Positions 8,393 to 17,039 of a stretch of DNA of 64,000 nt are shown one piece after another. A program made the position numbers and the translations under genes. Each line of letters starts with the position of its first letter. Within the stretch, counting starts at the first letter, position 1. This stretch comes from Bacteroidales bacterium UBA1392. Lineage in GTDB: Bacteria; Bacteroidota; Bacteroidia; Bacteroidales; UBA932. The notes under the pieces are model-generated. The model saw only the letters and a program-made list of their open reading frames with translations, had not been told where the DNA came from and did not search any database. The stretch lies in contig DBQO01000037.1 of NCBI GenBank assembly GCA_002305275.1, positions 1 through 64,000 on the forward strand, in the 5' to 3' direction.

Positions 8393-9277
8393 ATGAAACG
8401 TTTTATCCTAACATTTGCCGCAATTCTGGGCTTTGTGCTTACAAGCGGCGCACAAACAGTAAAAAGTTTTGACTTTAAAGATTTCGAGGCCCTCGATATC
8501 TCCCATTGGTTTGACGTGGAGGTTGTAAGGGGCAACACTTACTCTATCGTAGTAACTATAAGTGAGGATATTGAAAAATACCTTTTGGTAAAGAATTCTA
8601 AAGGAACTCTTATCATAGGCCTGGACAATCCCAGCAAAAGAGTTTTAAGAAATGAAGATAAAATAGCAAAGGCGACAATCACAATGCCTGTGCTCAACAA
8701 ATTGACCCTTTCCGGAGCCTCTAAATTCAACACTTCGGATAGATTTGATTCGGGTAAGAACAGATTTGTGATGAAACTCAGTGGTGCCAGCTTGGTCTAC
8801 GGATTGGACGTAACTGCGAAAGATGCTCTGATTACCATAAGCGGAGCCTCCACCGTGAGAGAGCTTAAAGGTGATTTTGCCAATGCAGACATCAAGGTAT
8901 CCGGAGCAAGTAAGATCTATGCAAATATAAATGCAGATGAACTTGACATTGAGATCTCAGGTGCATCAAAAGGTGAAGTGGAGGGAGAATTTGAAAAGGT
9001 GGACCTCGAGTGCAGTGGAGCTTCCAAGGCAATACTTTCCGGTATGGCTGATAAGGCAATTATGGAAGGGAGCGGAGTTTGCAGTATCGTAGCAGACAAT
9101 ATGAGTGCCAAAGATGTGGTAATTGACCTTTCAGGCGCTTCCAAAGCGCATGTATACGTGACAAGACGTCTTGACGTAGAGTGCTCCGGAGCATCTTCCT
9201 GCACCTACAAGACAGATAAGTCCATAAGCATTACATCGGAGATCAGTCGTGGGTCCAGTCTCCGCCGTGTTGACTAG
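8393..9277 (+). CDS. DUF2807 (GIN domain) repeat protein, exported
   Basis: Signal peptide of about 20 residues ending SGAQ, then a DUF2807 'putative auto-transporter adhesin head GIN' domain. The SGAS-type motif recurs about every 18-22 residues (LSGASKF, LSGASLV, ISGASTV, VSGASKI, ISGASKG, CSGASKA, LSGASKA, CSGASSC), which indicates a right-handed beta-solenoid. It lies 54 bases after the putative anti-sigma gene in the same direction. Probably periplasmic or surface located; role unknown, plausibly an output of the sigma/anti-sigma pair. The last four bases overlap the convergent rlmB. Confidence 0.8.
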   Translation: MKRFILTFAAILGFVLTSGAQTVKSFDFKDFEALDISHWFDVEVVRGNTYSIVVTISEDIEKYLLVKNSKGTLIIGLDNPSKRVLRNEDKIAKATITMPVLNKLTLSGASKFNTSDRFDSGKNRFVMKLSGASLVYGLDVTAKDALITISGASTVRELKGDFANADIKVSGASKIYANINADELDIEISGASKGEVEGEFEKVDLECSGASKAILSGMADKAIMEGSGVCSIVADNMSAKDVVIDLSGASKAHVYVTRRLDVECSGASSCTYKTDKSISITSEISRGSSLRRVD

Positions 9278-10023
9278 ACTTGCGGCATCCTCTGCCTTAC
9301 TGCTTCAAACAGTACTATGGCAGTGGCCACGGAAACATTGAGGGAACCGATTTTACCTGACATGGGAATCGCTGCCTGAACAGAGCAGAGAGAGAGCAGA
9401 GAATCGGAAATTCCCTTACCTTCAGAACCCATTACGATTACGGTCGGCTGAGTGAAATCTACATCGTAGATTGAACCGCCGGCCTTTTCTGTTGCACACA
9501 CAACCTGAAAACCGGCATCGATCAAGTAGTACAATGGAATACGGAGGTTGGTAACCTTACTGACAGGCACTCTGATAAGAGCTCCGGCAGATGTTTTAAT
9601 GGCATCGGCATTGATGGCCGCTCCGCCTTTAGCGGGCAGGATCACACCGCTTACTCCTGCACATTCCGCACTTCTGACTATTGCACCGAAATTTCGCACG
9701 TCGCTTACGCCATCGAGCATGAGAAAAATAGGGTTTGGAGACTCTGCAAGTGCCTTTTCTACGATAACTTCATAGGGCAGATAATCAATTTGCGACATGT
9801 ACCCGATAACGCCCTGGTGTGAACCACGACAGAGTTTGTTCATCTTTTCACCCGGAACAAACTGGAAAGGGATCTCGTTTTGTTTCACCAAATCGAATAA
9901 TTCCCTGAAACGGTCGCCTTCAAGGCCTTGCTTGAATAGAATTTTTTCAAATTTCCTGCCTGTTCTTATTGCTTCATATACGGGATGCATCCCGTAGAGG
10001 TAGTGTTGCTTTTTTTCTTCCAT
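9274..10023 (-). CDS. rlmB: 23S rRNA 2'-O-methyltransferase, TrmH/SpoU family (RlmB-like)
   Basis: 249 residues. The N-terminal substrate-binding part begins YGMHPVYEAIRTGRKFEKILF. The SPOUT methyltransferase domain has LDGVSDVRNFGAIVRSAECAGVSGVILP, VVIMGSEGKG-like text (VIVMGSEGKGISD) and the knot motif PMSGKIGSLNVSVATAIVLFEAVRQR. This is the RlmB pattern (Gm2251 of 23S rRNA in E. coli), although other SpoU methylases share these motifs. It starts four bases after the ABC-F gene ends, so it closes the valS-tat-ABC-F operon. Confidence 0.88.
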   Translation of the reverse strand: MEEKKQHYLYGMHPVYEAIRTGRKFEKILFKQGLEGDRFRELFDLVKQNEIPFQFVPGEKMNKLCRGSHQGVIGYMSQIDYLPYEVIVEKALAESPNPIFLMLDGVSDVRNFGAIVRSAECAGVSGVILPAKGGAAINADAIKTSAGALIRVPVSKVTNLRIPLYYLIDAGFQVVCATEKAGGSIYDVDFTQPTVIVMGSEGKGISDSLLSLCSVQAAIPMSGKIGSLNVSVATAIVLFEAVRQRMPQV

Positions 10024-10027
10024 TTTA

Positions 10028-11953
10028 TCAATCTATTGTAAGGGATGCCCATTCATCCATTTTTGTTTCAAGGTCCGATTTAAGTGCCTGGTATTTGTGC
10101 GTGAGTTCTACCATATCATCTTCCGGGGTGGGTGATGCAAGAATGGATTCCAATGTTGCGATCTCTTCCTCAATAGATGATATTTCATTTTCCAGCCGCT
10201 GCCGGCGATTTTTTATTTTACGTTCCTCCCTCGAAAGGTATTTCTGTTCCTCGTAAGTGGAGGATTTTTCCTTTTTGGACTCAGGAGCCGGCTGAGCAGA
10301 AGATTGCTGCTTGATTTCTATTTCCCTGAGGGAACTTATCTTCTTCCTATAGAGAAAGTCATCTACACCTCCGAGGTACTCCTTCACCCCTCCGTCAGCG
10401 AACTCATATATTTTCTCCACCAGTCCATCAAGGAAATCTCTGTCGTGAGAAACGATGATCAGGGTGCCGTCATATTTCTGCAGCGCTTGTTTCAACACAT
10501 CCTTTGAGCGAAGGTCCATGTGGTTTGTAGGCTCGTCCAGAGCCAATAGATTGTAAGGATGCAGAATAAGTTTTGCCATGGCCAGTCTGGAGCGTTCACC
10601 TCCGCTAAGTACCGCCACCTTCTTATCTATATCGTCACCTCTGAAAAGAAAAGCACCCAGTATATCGCGAAGTTTGGTTCTTATATCTCCAACTGCGATC
10701 TTGTCCAAGGTACCATATACAGTATCTTTTTTGTCCAATAAATCCTCCTGGTTCTGCGCAAAGTATCCGGTCTTTACATTATAACCAACAAGAGCTTCAC
10801 CTTCGAAGGGCTGGAGTTGACCGGTGAGCAGTCGCATAAGAGTAGTCTTACCCTCGCCATTCCTCCCGACGAAGGCCACCTTTTCCCCTCTCCTTATTGT
10901 CATGTTTGCTCCGCGCAATACTATCTTCTTCCTGGGCTTGGAATATCCTATAGTTGCATCCTTAAGGGAAAATACCACATCTCCGGAGCGCGGTGCAGAG
11001 GGAAAACGAACGGTAATGGTACTCAAATCCTCTTCATCTATCTCGATGCGCTCCAGCTTCTCCAGTTGTTTAATGCGGGATTGGACCTGGTTGCTCTTGG
11101 TAGGCTTGTAGCGAAATTTTTCTATAAACTCCTCACTCTTTTCTATAAGACGCTGCTGGTTGTCATAAGCGGCACGCTGCTGGGCAATCCTCTCCTTTCT
11201 CAGTTCCACAAATTGCGAGTAGGGTACTTTATAGTCATGAATTTTTCCCAGCATCACCTCTACGGTACGATTGGTACAGTTGTCGAGGAACCTGCGATCG
11301 TGGGAGATCAGCACCAATGCGCCTGGAAAGCTTTTGAGGTACTCTTCGAGCCACTGAATGGATTCGATGTCGAGATGATTTGTCGGCTCATCCAACAGCA
11401 GTATATCGGGATTGCGAAGCAGGATTTTTGCCAGTTCGATGCGCATATTCCAGCCGTGGCTGAATGTGTTTGTCATCCTGTCGAGTTCTCCTTTGCGAAA
11501 GCCAAGTCCGAGAAGGGTTTTCTCGGCCTGCACATGGGGAGATTCCAAGGGGTAAAGCCTGAGTTGATCACTTATTTCATTCAGTTCAATTATCAGTCTG
11601 TGGTACTCATCCGACTCGTAGTCTGTGCGGCTTGCCAACTCATGCGATATCCGGTCCATCCTCATATTGAGCTCATTATGCTCGGCAAATGCCGTCATAG
11701 CCTCCTCAATTACGCTTTTGTCGCGTGAATGCTTCATTATCTGTGGAAGATAGCCCACTTTCCTATCTGCCGGCATCGAGACCTTACCCGATGTGGGCGA
11801 CTGAAGGCCCATTATGAGTTTTAGAATGGTGGATTTACCGGCTCCGTTCTTGCCGACAAGTCCTACTTTCTCTTTCTCGCTAATGTGAAAATTTATGCTG
11901 TCCAGAAGAGTAAATCCCCCGAATGAGACAGTGAGATCACTGATCGATATCAC
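10028..11953 (-). CDS. ABC-F family ATPase
   Basis: 641 residues with two ATP-binding cassettes and no membrane segments. First: GLVGKNGAGKST and LLLDEPTNHLDIESIQWLEEYL. Second: AFVGRNGEGKTT and LALDEPTNHMDLRS. A linker of about 80 residues rich in charged residues (FVELRKERIAQQRAAYDNQQRL) between them and a C-terminal coiled coil (EERKIKNRRQRLENEISSIEEE) are typical of Uup/YheS-type ABC-F proteins that act on the ribosome. Start overlaps the tatC stop by four bases. Resistance or housekeeping role cannot be decided, but the operon context argues for housekeeping. Confidence 0.9.
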   Translation of the reverse strand: MISISDLTVSFGGFTLLDSINFHISEKEKVGLVGKNGAGKSTILKLIMGLQSPTSGKVSMPADRKVGYLPQIMKHSRDKSVIEEAMTAFAEHNELNMRMDRISHELASRTDYESDEYHRLIIELNEISDQLRLYPLESPHVQAEKTLLGLGFRKGELDRMTNTFSHGWNMRIELAKILLRNPDILLLDEPTNHLDIESIQWLEEYLKSFPGALVLISHDRRFLDNCTNRTVEVMLGKIHDYKVPYSQFVELRKERIAQQRAAYDNQQRLIEKSEEFIEKFRYKPTKSNQVQSRIKQLEKLERIEIDEEDLSTITVRFPSAPRSGDVVFSLKDATIGYSKPRKKIVLRGANMTIRRGEKVAFVGRNGEGKTTLMRLLTGQLQPFEGEALVGYNVKTGYFAQNQEDLLDKKDTVYGTLDKIAVGDIRTKLRDILGAFLFRGDDIDKKVAVLSGGERSRLAMAKLILHPYNLLALDEPTNHMDLRSKDVLKQALQKYDGTLIIVSHDRDFLDGLVEKIYEFADGGVKEYLGGVDDFLYRKKISSLREIEIKQQSSAQPAPESKKEKSSTYEEQKYLSREERKIKNRRQRLENEISSIEEEIATLESILASPTPEDDMVELTHKYQALKSDLETKMDEWASLTID

Positions 11954-12771
11954 TCCTCACCTCCCGGGGCATCAGCCGCAATTTCATCCGTTTCGGATTT
12001 GCCCGACCTGCAGACCAGAATACTAACCTCATAAAGAAAATAGAGTGGAATTGCCACAAATAACATCGTCACTGCATCTCCGGAAGGAGTTATAAGTGCC
12101 GCAAGAATGAGAAGTATCACCAGGGCATGTTTACGGTATTTCTTAAGAAACTCTTTTGTTATGATTCCAAGTTTGGAGAGTACTGCCGCAAGTGCCGGCA
12201 TTTCAAAAACAATTCCCATAATTAGAATCAGTGAGACGAACATCCCTATGTAAGAATTGAGCGATATATGGTTAGGGACATCGGCTGAGACCTGATAAGT
12301 GCCGAGAAATCTTACAGTCAGAGGAAAGACCAATAGGTATCCTACTGCTATCCCAATATAGAACAAAATCCCCGCAAATCCAAATGCCCGCCTTATAACC
12401 CTTTTTTCATTCTCATAGAGCGCCGGGCGCACAAATGTCCATATTTGGTAAAAGATAAAGGGCATCGCTACAATCAATGCCACATAAAGAGATATCCTGA
12501 CATGAGTAAAGAACTGAGCCGCCATCTCAATGTTTATCAGTTCAATCGAAAACTCCCCTATCGGTTCCGAACCCATAAGGACGAGCAGGGCATCCAACCA
12601 TCGATAGAGACAGAAATCAGATGTCAGGGGCGCAAATATGATGTTACCGAAAATCGTCTCCTTGAAAAAGAAGGCGACGATCATCAGCACCACAAGCACT
12701 GCGACTGAACGAAAAAGTACTTTCCGCAACTCATCGAGATGCTCCCAAAAGGACATATTGCTGTTTCCCAT
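11950..12771 (-). CDS. tatC: Sec-independent protein translocase TatC
   Basis: 273 residues with the conserved amino-terminal SFWEHLDELRKVLFRS and six hydrophobic segments. FEMPALAAVLSKLGIITKEFLKKYRKHALVIL matches the TatC cytoplasmic-loop/TM5 region. Inner-membrane receptor for twin-arginine substrates. The start could also be the second Met five residues on. tatA lies 22 bases upstream, giving a minimal TatAC system. Confidence 0.95.
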   Translation of the reverse strand: MGNSNMSFWEHLDELRKVLFRSVAVLVVLMIVAFFFKETIFGNIIFAPLTSDFCLYRWLDALLVLMGSEPIGEFSIELINIEMAAQFFTHVRISLYVALIVAMPFIFYQIWTFVRPALYENEKRVIRRAFGFAGILFYIGIAVGYLLVFPLTVRFLGTYQVSADVPNHISLNSYIGMFVSLILIMGIVFEMPALAAVLSKLGIITKEFLKKYRKHALVILLILAALITPSGDAVTMLFVAIPLYFLYEVSILVCRSGKSETDEIAADAPGGEE

Positions 12772-12792
12772 CAGAAGAGCAGTATGGAATGG

Positions 12793-13008
12793 TTATTTCT
12801 TCTCCTTATCGCCATTCTTGGGTTCATCGTCTATTCCCTTCACCTCATTTTCCACTTCCTTCATGCCCTCCTTGAAACTACGGACGCCCTTTCCAAGGCC
12901 CTTCATAAGTTCTGGAATCTTCTTGCCACCCCAAATAAGCAGTACGATAAAGGCGATGATCAGGATTTCCTGCCATCCGAATGATCCGAATAATAACAAA
13001 TTTCTCAT
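12793..13008 (-). CDS. tatA: Twin-arginine translocase subunit TatA
   Basis: 71 residues: FGWQEILIIAFIVLLIWGGKKIPELMKGLGKGVRSFKEG has the single N-terminal membrane helix, the GGKKIPEL hinge and the amphipathic helix of TatA/E, followed by a charged tail. Forms the pore of the Tat system with TatC. It lies 30 bases after valS. Confidence 0.95.
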   Translation of the reverse strand: MRNLLLFGSFGWQEILIIAFIVLLIWGGKKIPELMKGLGKGVRSFKEGMKEVENEVKGIDDEPKNGDKEKK

Positions 13009-13037
13009 CTTATATTGGTATTATAATATTTTCAACA

Positions 13038-15701
13038 CTATTTCATAGTGGCCAGGCGCGCCTGTAATGTCTCTATTTTGGTAGTCGCATCGGAGAGTTT
13101 TTTTCGCTCCAGAGCTACGACCTTTTCGGGAGCATTTGCCACAAATGCCGCATTACCCAGTTTTGCATTCACTCCTTTGATAAAACCTTCGTAACGTTTG
13201 ATCTCGGCTTCTATCTTTGCAATCTCTTCATCCATATTGATCATACCTTCCAGGGGCACAAAATACTCTATAGTACCCACCATAAAAGATTGTCCTGCCG
13301 ATGTGGTATCAAATTCTTCCACAACTTGTAAATCGGGCACATTCGCCATCTTGGAAATTACCGGAGTAATGATTTCAGGGTAGTAAGTACTCCTGACCTG
13401 CACCATTAGCGGCTCTTTGGGAGAGATATTTTTTAACTGTCTTAGTGCCCTTATGGCTACGACAGTCTCAATAGCCTTATCGAAAGCAGAAATAATGGCC
13501 TCATCATAGCCGGTTGAAGCAGGCATCTGCCGGAGCATGATGGTTTCCCCTTTTGCACGTTCTTCTATATTCTGCCATAGTTCTTCTGTAATGAAGGGCA
13601 TAACGGGATGAAGTATCTTTAGCAGAGAATCAAAATAGGAGATTGTAGCATCGAAGGTAGCCTTGTCTATGCTCTCCTGAGCACCATCTGCGAATGGAGG
13701 CTTGATGATCTCCAGATACCATGAGCAGAAATCATCCCAGAAGAGCTTGTAAATAGTCATTACTGCATCTGAAATACGGAACTTGGCAAAATCTTCGTTG
13801 ATACTCTCAATAGCCTTATTCAGTTTGGCGGAAAACCAGGAGACGGCAAGGTGGTTGACATTGCTCTGACTCTTAGTCTCACTAACCTTCCAGCCTTTTA
13901 CCAAACGATAGGCATTCCAGATCTTATTGCTGAAATTACGTCCCTGTTCTACCTGACTCTCGTCGAAAAGAATGTCGTTGCCGGCAGATGTACAGAGGAG
14001 CATTCCCAGGCGCACGCCATCTGCTCCATACTCCTTCATCAGTTTGATGGGATCCGGGGAATTGCCAAGCTGTTTTGACATCTTGCGACCCAATTTATCA
14101 CGCACTATACCCGTCAGGTAGACATTTCTAAAGGGTATATCCTGACAGAATTCCTGACCTGCCATGATCATCCTTGCAACCCAGAAAAAGAGAATTTCAG
14201 GGGCCGTCACAAGGTCATTTGTCGGATAGTAGTATGCGAGGTCGCGATTTGGCTCCTTATCGGGGAAGCCGGGCTTGGAAGGGTCAAATACCGATATCGG
14301 CCATAGCCAGGATGAGAACCATGTATCCAGTACATCCTCGTCCTGAACCAGATCCTCCTCTTTTATTGAAGGGTCAATTCGGCGTGCAGCCTCCAGGGCT
14401 TCTTCAAATGTAGATTCAACCACGTATTCCCCATTGGGAAGATAATAGGCCGGAATCTGCTGTCCCCACCATAACTGTCGTGATATACACCAGTCACGCA
14501 CATTCTCCATCCAGTGACGATATGTATTCTTGAATTTATCAGGGATGAGTCTCACGGAGTCATCTTCCACCACTTGTAGGGCCTCTTGTGCAAGATCCTC
14601 CATTTTAAGGAACCACTGCATGGAGAGTTTTGGCTCAATAACGGCATTTGTACGCTCCGAGTAACCCACCTGCGACTTGTAGTCCTCCACCTTCTCGAGA
14701 AGTGCGGCCTCTTCGAGCATTTTAACTATCTTTTTACGGGCGACGAATCTCTCCTCTCCTACAAGGATTTGAGCTTGTTCATTGAGGGTTCCGTCATCGT
14801 TGATAATGTCGATTACGGGGAGTTTGTGACGCAAGCCTATCTCGTAGTCATTGATGTCATGGGCCGGGGTGATTTTAAGGGCTCCGGTGCCGAGGTCCAT
14901 CGTCACATACTCGTCCTCAATTATAGGAATCTCTTTATTGATAAGCGGGATAATCACATTTTTTCCACGCAGATGAAGGTATCTTTCATCTTTGGGATTG
15001 ACACAGACCGCCACGTCAGCCATAATGGTTTCGGGACGGGTCGTGGCAATGGTGACATAATCACACTCTCCTTGTGAGACACCACCTGCTATTTTATACC
15101 TCAGGTAGTAGAATTTGGAGTCGGTCTCCCTATGTATTACCTCCTCGTCGCTTACCGCCGTCAAACCTTCGGGGTCCCAATTGACCATACGCACTCCGCG
15201 GTAGATGAGTCCTTTTTTATAGAAATGGACAAATGTATTGATTACGGCAGCACTTAGATCGGGGTCCATTGTAAATCTGGTACGATTCCAATCACAGGAG
15301 GCTCCAAGCTTTTTCAGTTGCTCCAGAATGATACCACCATGTTTATCCCTCCACTCCCAGGCATGCTTTAAAAATTGGTCACGTGTCAGGTCGGACTTCT
15401 CCATTCCCTCAGCTTTGAGCTTTTCCACCACCTTCGCCTCTGTTGCGATTGAAGCATGATCCGTACCCGGAACCCAGCAGGCATTGTAGCCGGTCATCCT
15501 CGCACGACGCACCAACACATCCTGAAGTGTATTGTTGAGCATGTGACCCATGTGGAGCACTCCTGTCACATTGGGAGGCGGGATCACTATAGTATATGGT
15601 TCACGTTCATCCGGTTCCGAGTGGAAAAATCCATTCTCAAGCCAGTAAGAATACCACTTGTCTTCCGTAAGGGAAGGGTCGTATTTGTTGGGGAGTTCCA
15701 T
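13038..15701 (-). CDS. valS: Valyl-tRNA synthetase
   Basis: 887 residues, class I aminoacyl-tRNA synthetase. HIGH motif as HMGHM in PPPNVTGVLHMGHMLNNTLQD; KMSKS motif as KMSKQLGNSPDP; editing-domain segment VTIATTRPETIMADVAV; C-terminal coiled coil (MDEEIAKIEAEIKRYEG) characteristic of ValRS. Charges tRNA-Val in the cytoplasm. Leads a minus-strand operon with tatA, tatC, ABC-F and rlmB. A TAnnTTTG box is present upstream at 15745-15752. Confidence 0.97.
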   Translation of the reverse strand: MELPNKYDPSLTEDKWYSYWLENGFFHSEPDEREPYTIVIPPPNVTGVLHMGHMLNNTLQDVLVRRARMTGYNACWVPGTDHASIATEAKVVEKLKAEGMEKSDLTRDQFLKHAWEWRDKHGGIILEQLKKLGASCDWNRTRFTMDPDLSAAVINTFVHFYKKGLIYRGVRMVNWDPEGLTAVSDEEVIHRETDSKFYYLRYKIAGGVSQGECDYVTIATTRPETIMADVAVCVNPKDERYLHLRGKNVIIPLINKEIPIIEDEYVTMDLGTGALKITPAHDINDYEIGLRHKLPVIDIINDDGTLNEQAQILVGEERFVARKKIVKMLEEAALLEKVEDYKSQVGYSERTNAVIEPKLSMQWFLKMEDLAQEALQVVEDDSVRLIPDKFKNTYRHWMENVRDWCISRQLWWGQQIPAYYLPNGEYVVESTFEEALEAARRIDPSIKEEDLVQDEDVLDTWFSSWLWPISVFDPSKPGFPDKEPNRDLAYYYPTNDLVTAPEILFFWVARMIMAGQEFCQDIPFRNVYLTGIVRDKLGRKMSKQLGNSPDPIKLMKEYGADGVRLGMLLCTSAGNDILFDESQVEQGRNFSNKIWNAYRLVKGWKVSETKSQSNVNHLAVSWFSAKLNKAIESINEDFAKFRISDAVMTIYKLFWDDFCSWYLEIIKPPFADGAQESIDKATFDATISYFDSLLKILHPVMPFITEELWQNIEERAKGETIMLRQMPASTGYDEAIISAFDKAIETVVAIRALRQLKNISPKEPLMVQVRSTYYPEIITPVISKMANVPDLQVVEEFDTTSAGQSFMVGTIEYFVPLEGMINMDEEIAKIEAEIKRYEGFIKGVNAKLGNAAFVANAPEKVVALERKKLSDATTKIETLQARLATMK

Positions 15702-15744
15702 CTATCTAAATATATAGCTTTGTTGTGGTCAATTATTCAAACTG

Positions 15745-15752
15745 CAAAAATA
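15745..15752 (-). promoter_or_regulatory. -7 box upstream of valS
   Basis: TATTTTTG on the minus strand, 43 bases before the valS start. No good -33 TTG at the usual distance, so confidence is moderate. Confidence 0.5.
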
Positions 15753-15826
15753 AACAATTTCGGTAAATTATCCCTAAGAATGAGAACAGCATCTCGCTAA
15801 ATGGTTGCCGAATATGTTTAGTGTAA

Positions 15827-16459
15827 TCACTTTTTAAGACACAGTTCGCACAGCTCTTGATAAAGGCGTTGTACGGGAAGTCCCATTACATTGTAGTAAG
15901 AGCCGCTGATGGCGGTAATGCCGATATGGCCTATCCACTCCTGCACACCGTAAGCCCCGGCTTTATCGTACGGCTCATATTTCTCTATATAATAGGAAAT
16001 CTCCTCCATGGAGAGCTTTTTGAAAGTCACTTCTGTAGTTGCGGTAAATGAACGTATCTCATTAGGTGTACGGATTGCCACTCCCGTCAGCACATAGTGG
16101 GTGTTGTCCGATAGTAGAGAGAGGATCCTTACTGCATCCTCCCTATCTTTCGGTTTACCCAATATCAGACATTTTTGAAGAATTTCGTCGGATAGCATTC
16201 CGATTTCCAGTTTTTCATGGGAACCAAAGACAAGCGTATCAGCTGTTATAAGCACTTCATCAGCCTCCAGGACTCCGGGAAATGCAAGGGATTTGTGTTT
16301 GGCGAGATATTCGGGAACTTGTGAGTGCGGAATATCGCCGTTGAAGGCCTCCGGCGTTTCGGGACCTGTTTCCACTTTGAATTTGATATCCAATCCCGCC
16401 AGAAGCTCGTGCCTTCGGGGCGACTTTGAAGCAAGAATAAATCTATAACCCTCAAACAT
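15827..16459 (-). CDS. maf: Maf-family nucleoside triphosphate pyrophosphatase
   Basis: 210 residues, beginning with ILASKSPRRHELLAGL, the Maf signature (family: ILASxSPRR). Conserved downstream: ITADTLVF, LGKPKDREDAVRILSLLSDNTHYVLTGVAI and YDKAGAYGVQEW. Maf proteins hydrolyse non-canonical or excess NTPs to NMPs. Start overlaps the kdsC stop by eight bases, so the genes are coupled. Confidence 0.93.
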   Translation of the reverse strand: MFEGYRFILASKSPRRHELLAGLDIKFKVETGPETPEAFNGDIPHSQVPEYLAKHKSLAFPGVLEADEVLITADTLVFGSHEKLEIGMLSDEILQKCLILGKPKDREDAVRILSLLSDNTHYVLTGVAIRTPNEIRSFTATTEVTFKKLSMEEISYYIEKYEPYDKAGAYGVQEWIGHIGITAISGSYYNVMGLPVQRLYQELCELCLKK

Positions 16460-17033
16460 TTCTTCCTGTTTTCTTTGATAACTCCATTATATGGTCGGGA
16501 TAGTTGGGACTTACAGGTATTTCGGGATCAAACTGCCATCTTCCCTGCATTTTCAGAACCTTTTCAACAATATCTCTGATGCATCCCCGGCCACCCGGGA
16601 AAGGAGAAATATAGTTGCATGCCTCTTTTACATCAGCCACCGCATCGGATGGGCAGACTGCAAGACCGGCCTCACGAAGTACCGGTATATCCGGGACATC
16701 ATCTCCGACAAATGCCACCTCTAATGGTTTCAGACCATAATCTGAGCAAAACTTAAGGAAATCGGGACGCTTGTCTCTCGAAAGCTGATAAAGATCCTGA
16801 GCTTCCACACCCAGTGAAATAGCCCTATGCATAATACTTTGTGAGCAACCTCCTGTAATAATCGCTACCGGATAGCCATTATCCACTGCCATTCTTACTG
16901 CAAAACAATCTTTTGCGTTGTATGTGCGAAGAAGGTCCCCGTCCGGCATCGCCAAAACAGAACCATCGGTAAAAACTCCGTCCACGTCAAATACAAATGC
17001 TTTAATGTTTTCAAACATATTTTCACTCTTCAT
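16452..17033 (-). CDS. kdsC: KdsC-type HAD phosphatase (KDO-8-phosphate phosphatase)
   Basis: 193 residues. HAD motif I is VFDVDGVFTDG; motif II lies in VAIITGG; motif III/IV in VAFVGDDVPDIPVL. The 'DVDGVxTDG' form and small size are typical of KDO 8-phosphate phosphatase, which yields KDO for lipopolysaccharide; related sugar-phosphate or nucleotide-sugar phosphatases look alike. It sits between recQ and maf, with only six bases after recQ. Confidence 0.85.
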   Translation of the reverse strand: MKSENMFENIKAFVFDVDGVFTDGSVLAMPDGDLLRTYNAKDCFAVRMAVDNGYPVAIITGGCSQSIMHRAISLGVEAQDLYQLSRDKRPDFLKFCSDYGLKPLEVAFVGDDVPDIPVLREAGLAVCPSDAVADVKEACNYISPFPGGRGCIRDIVEKVLKMQGRWQFDPEIPVSPNYPDHIMELSKKTGRNV

Positions 17034-17039
17034 TTATTG

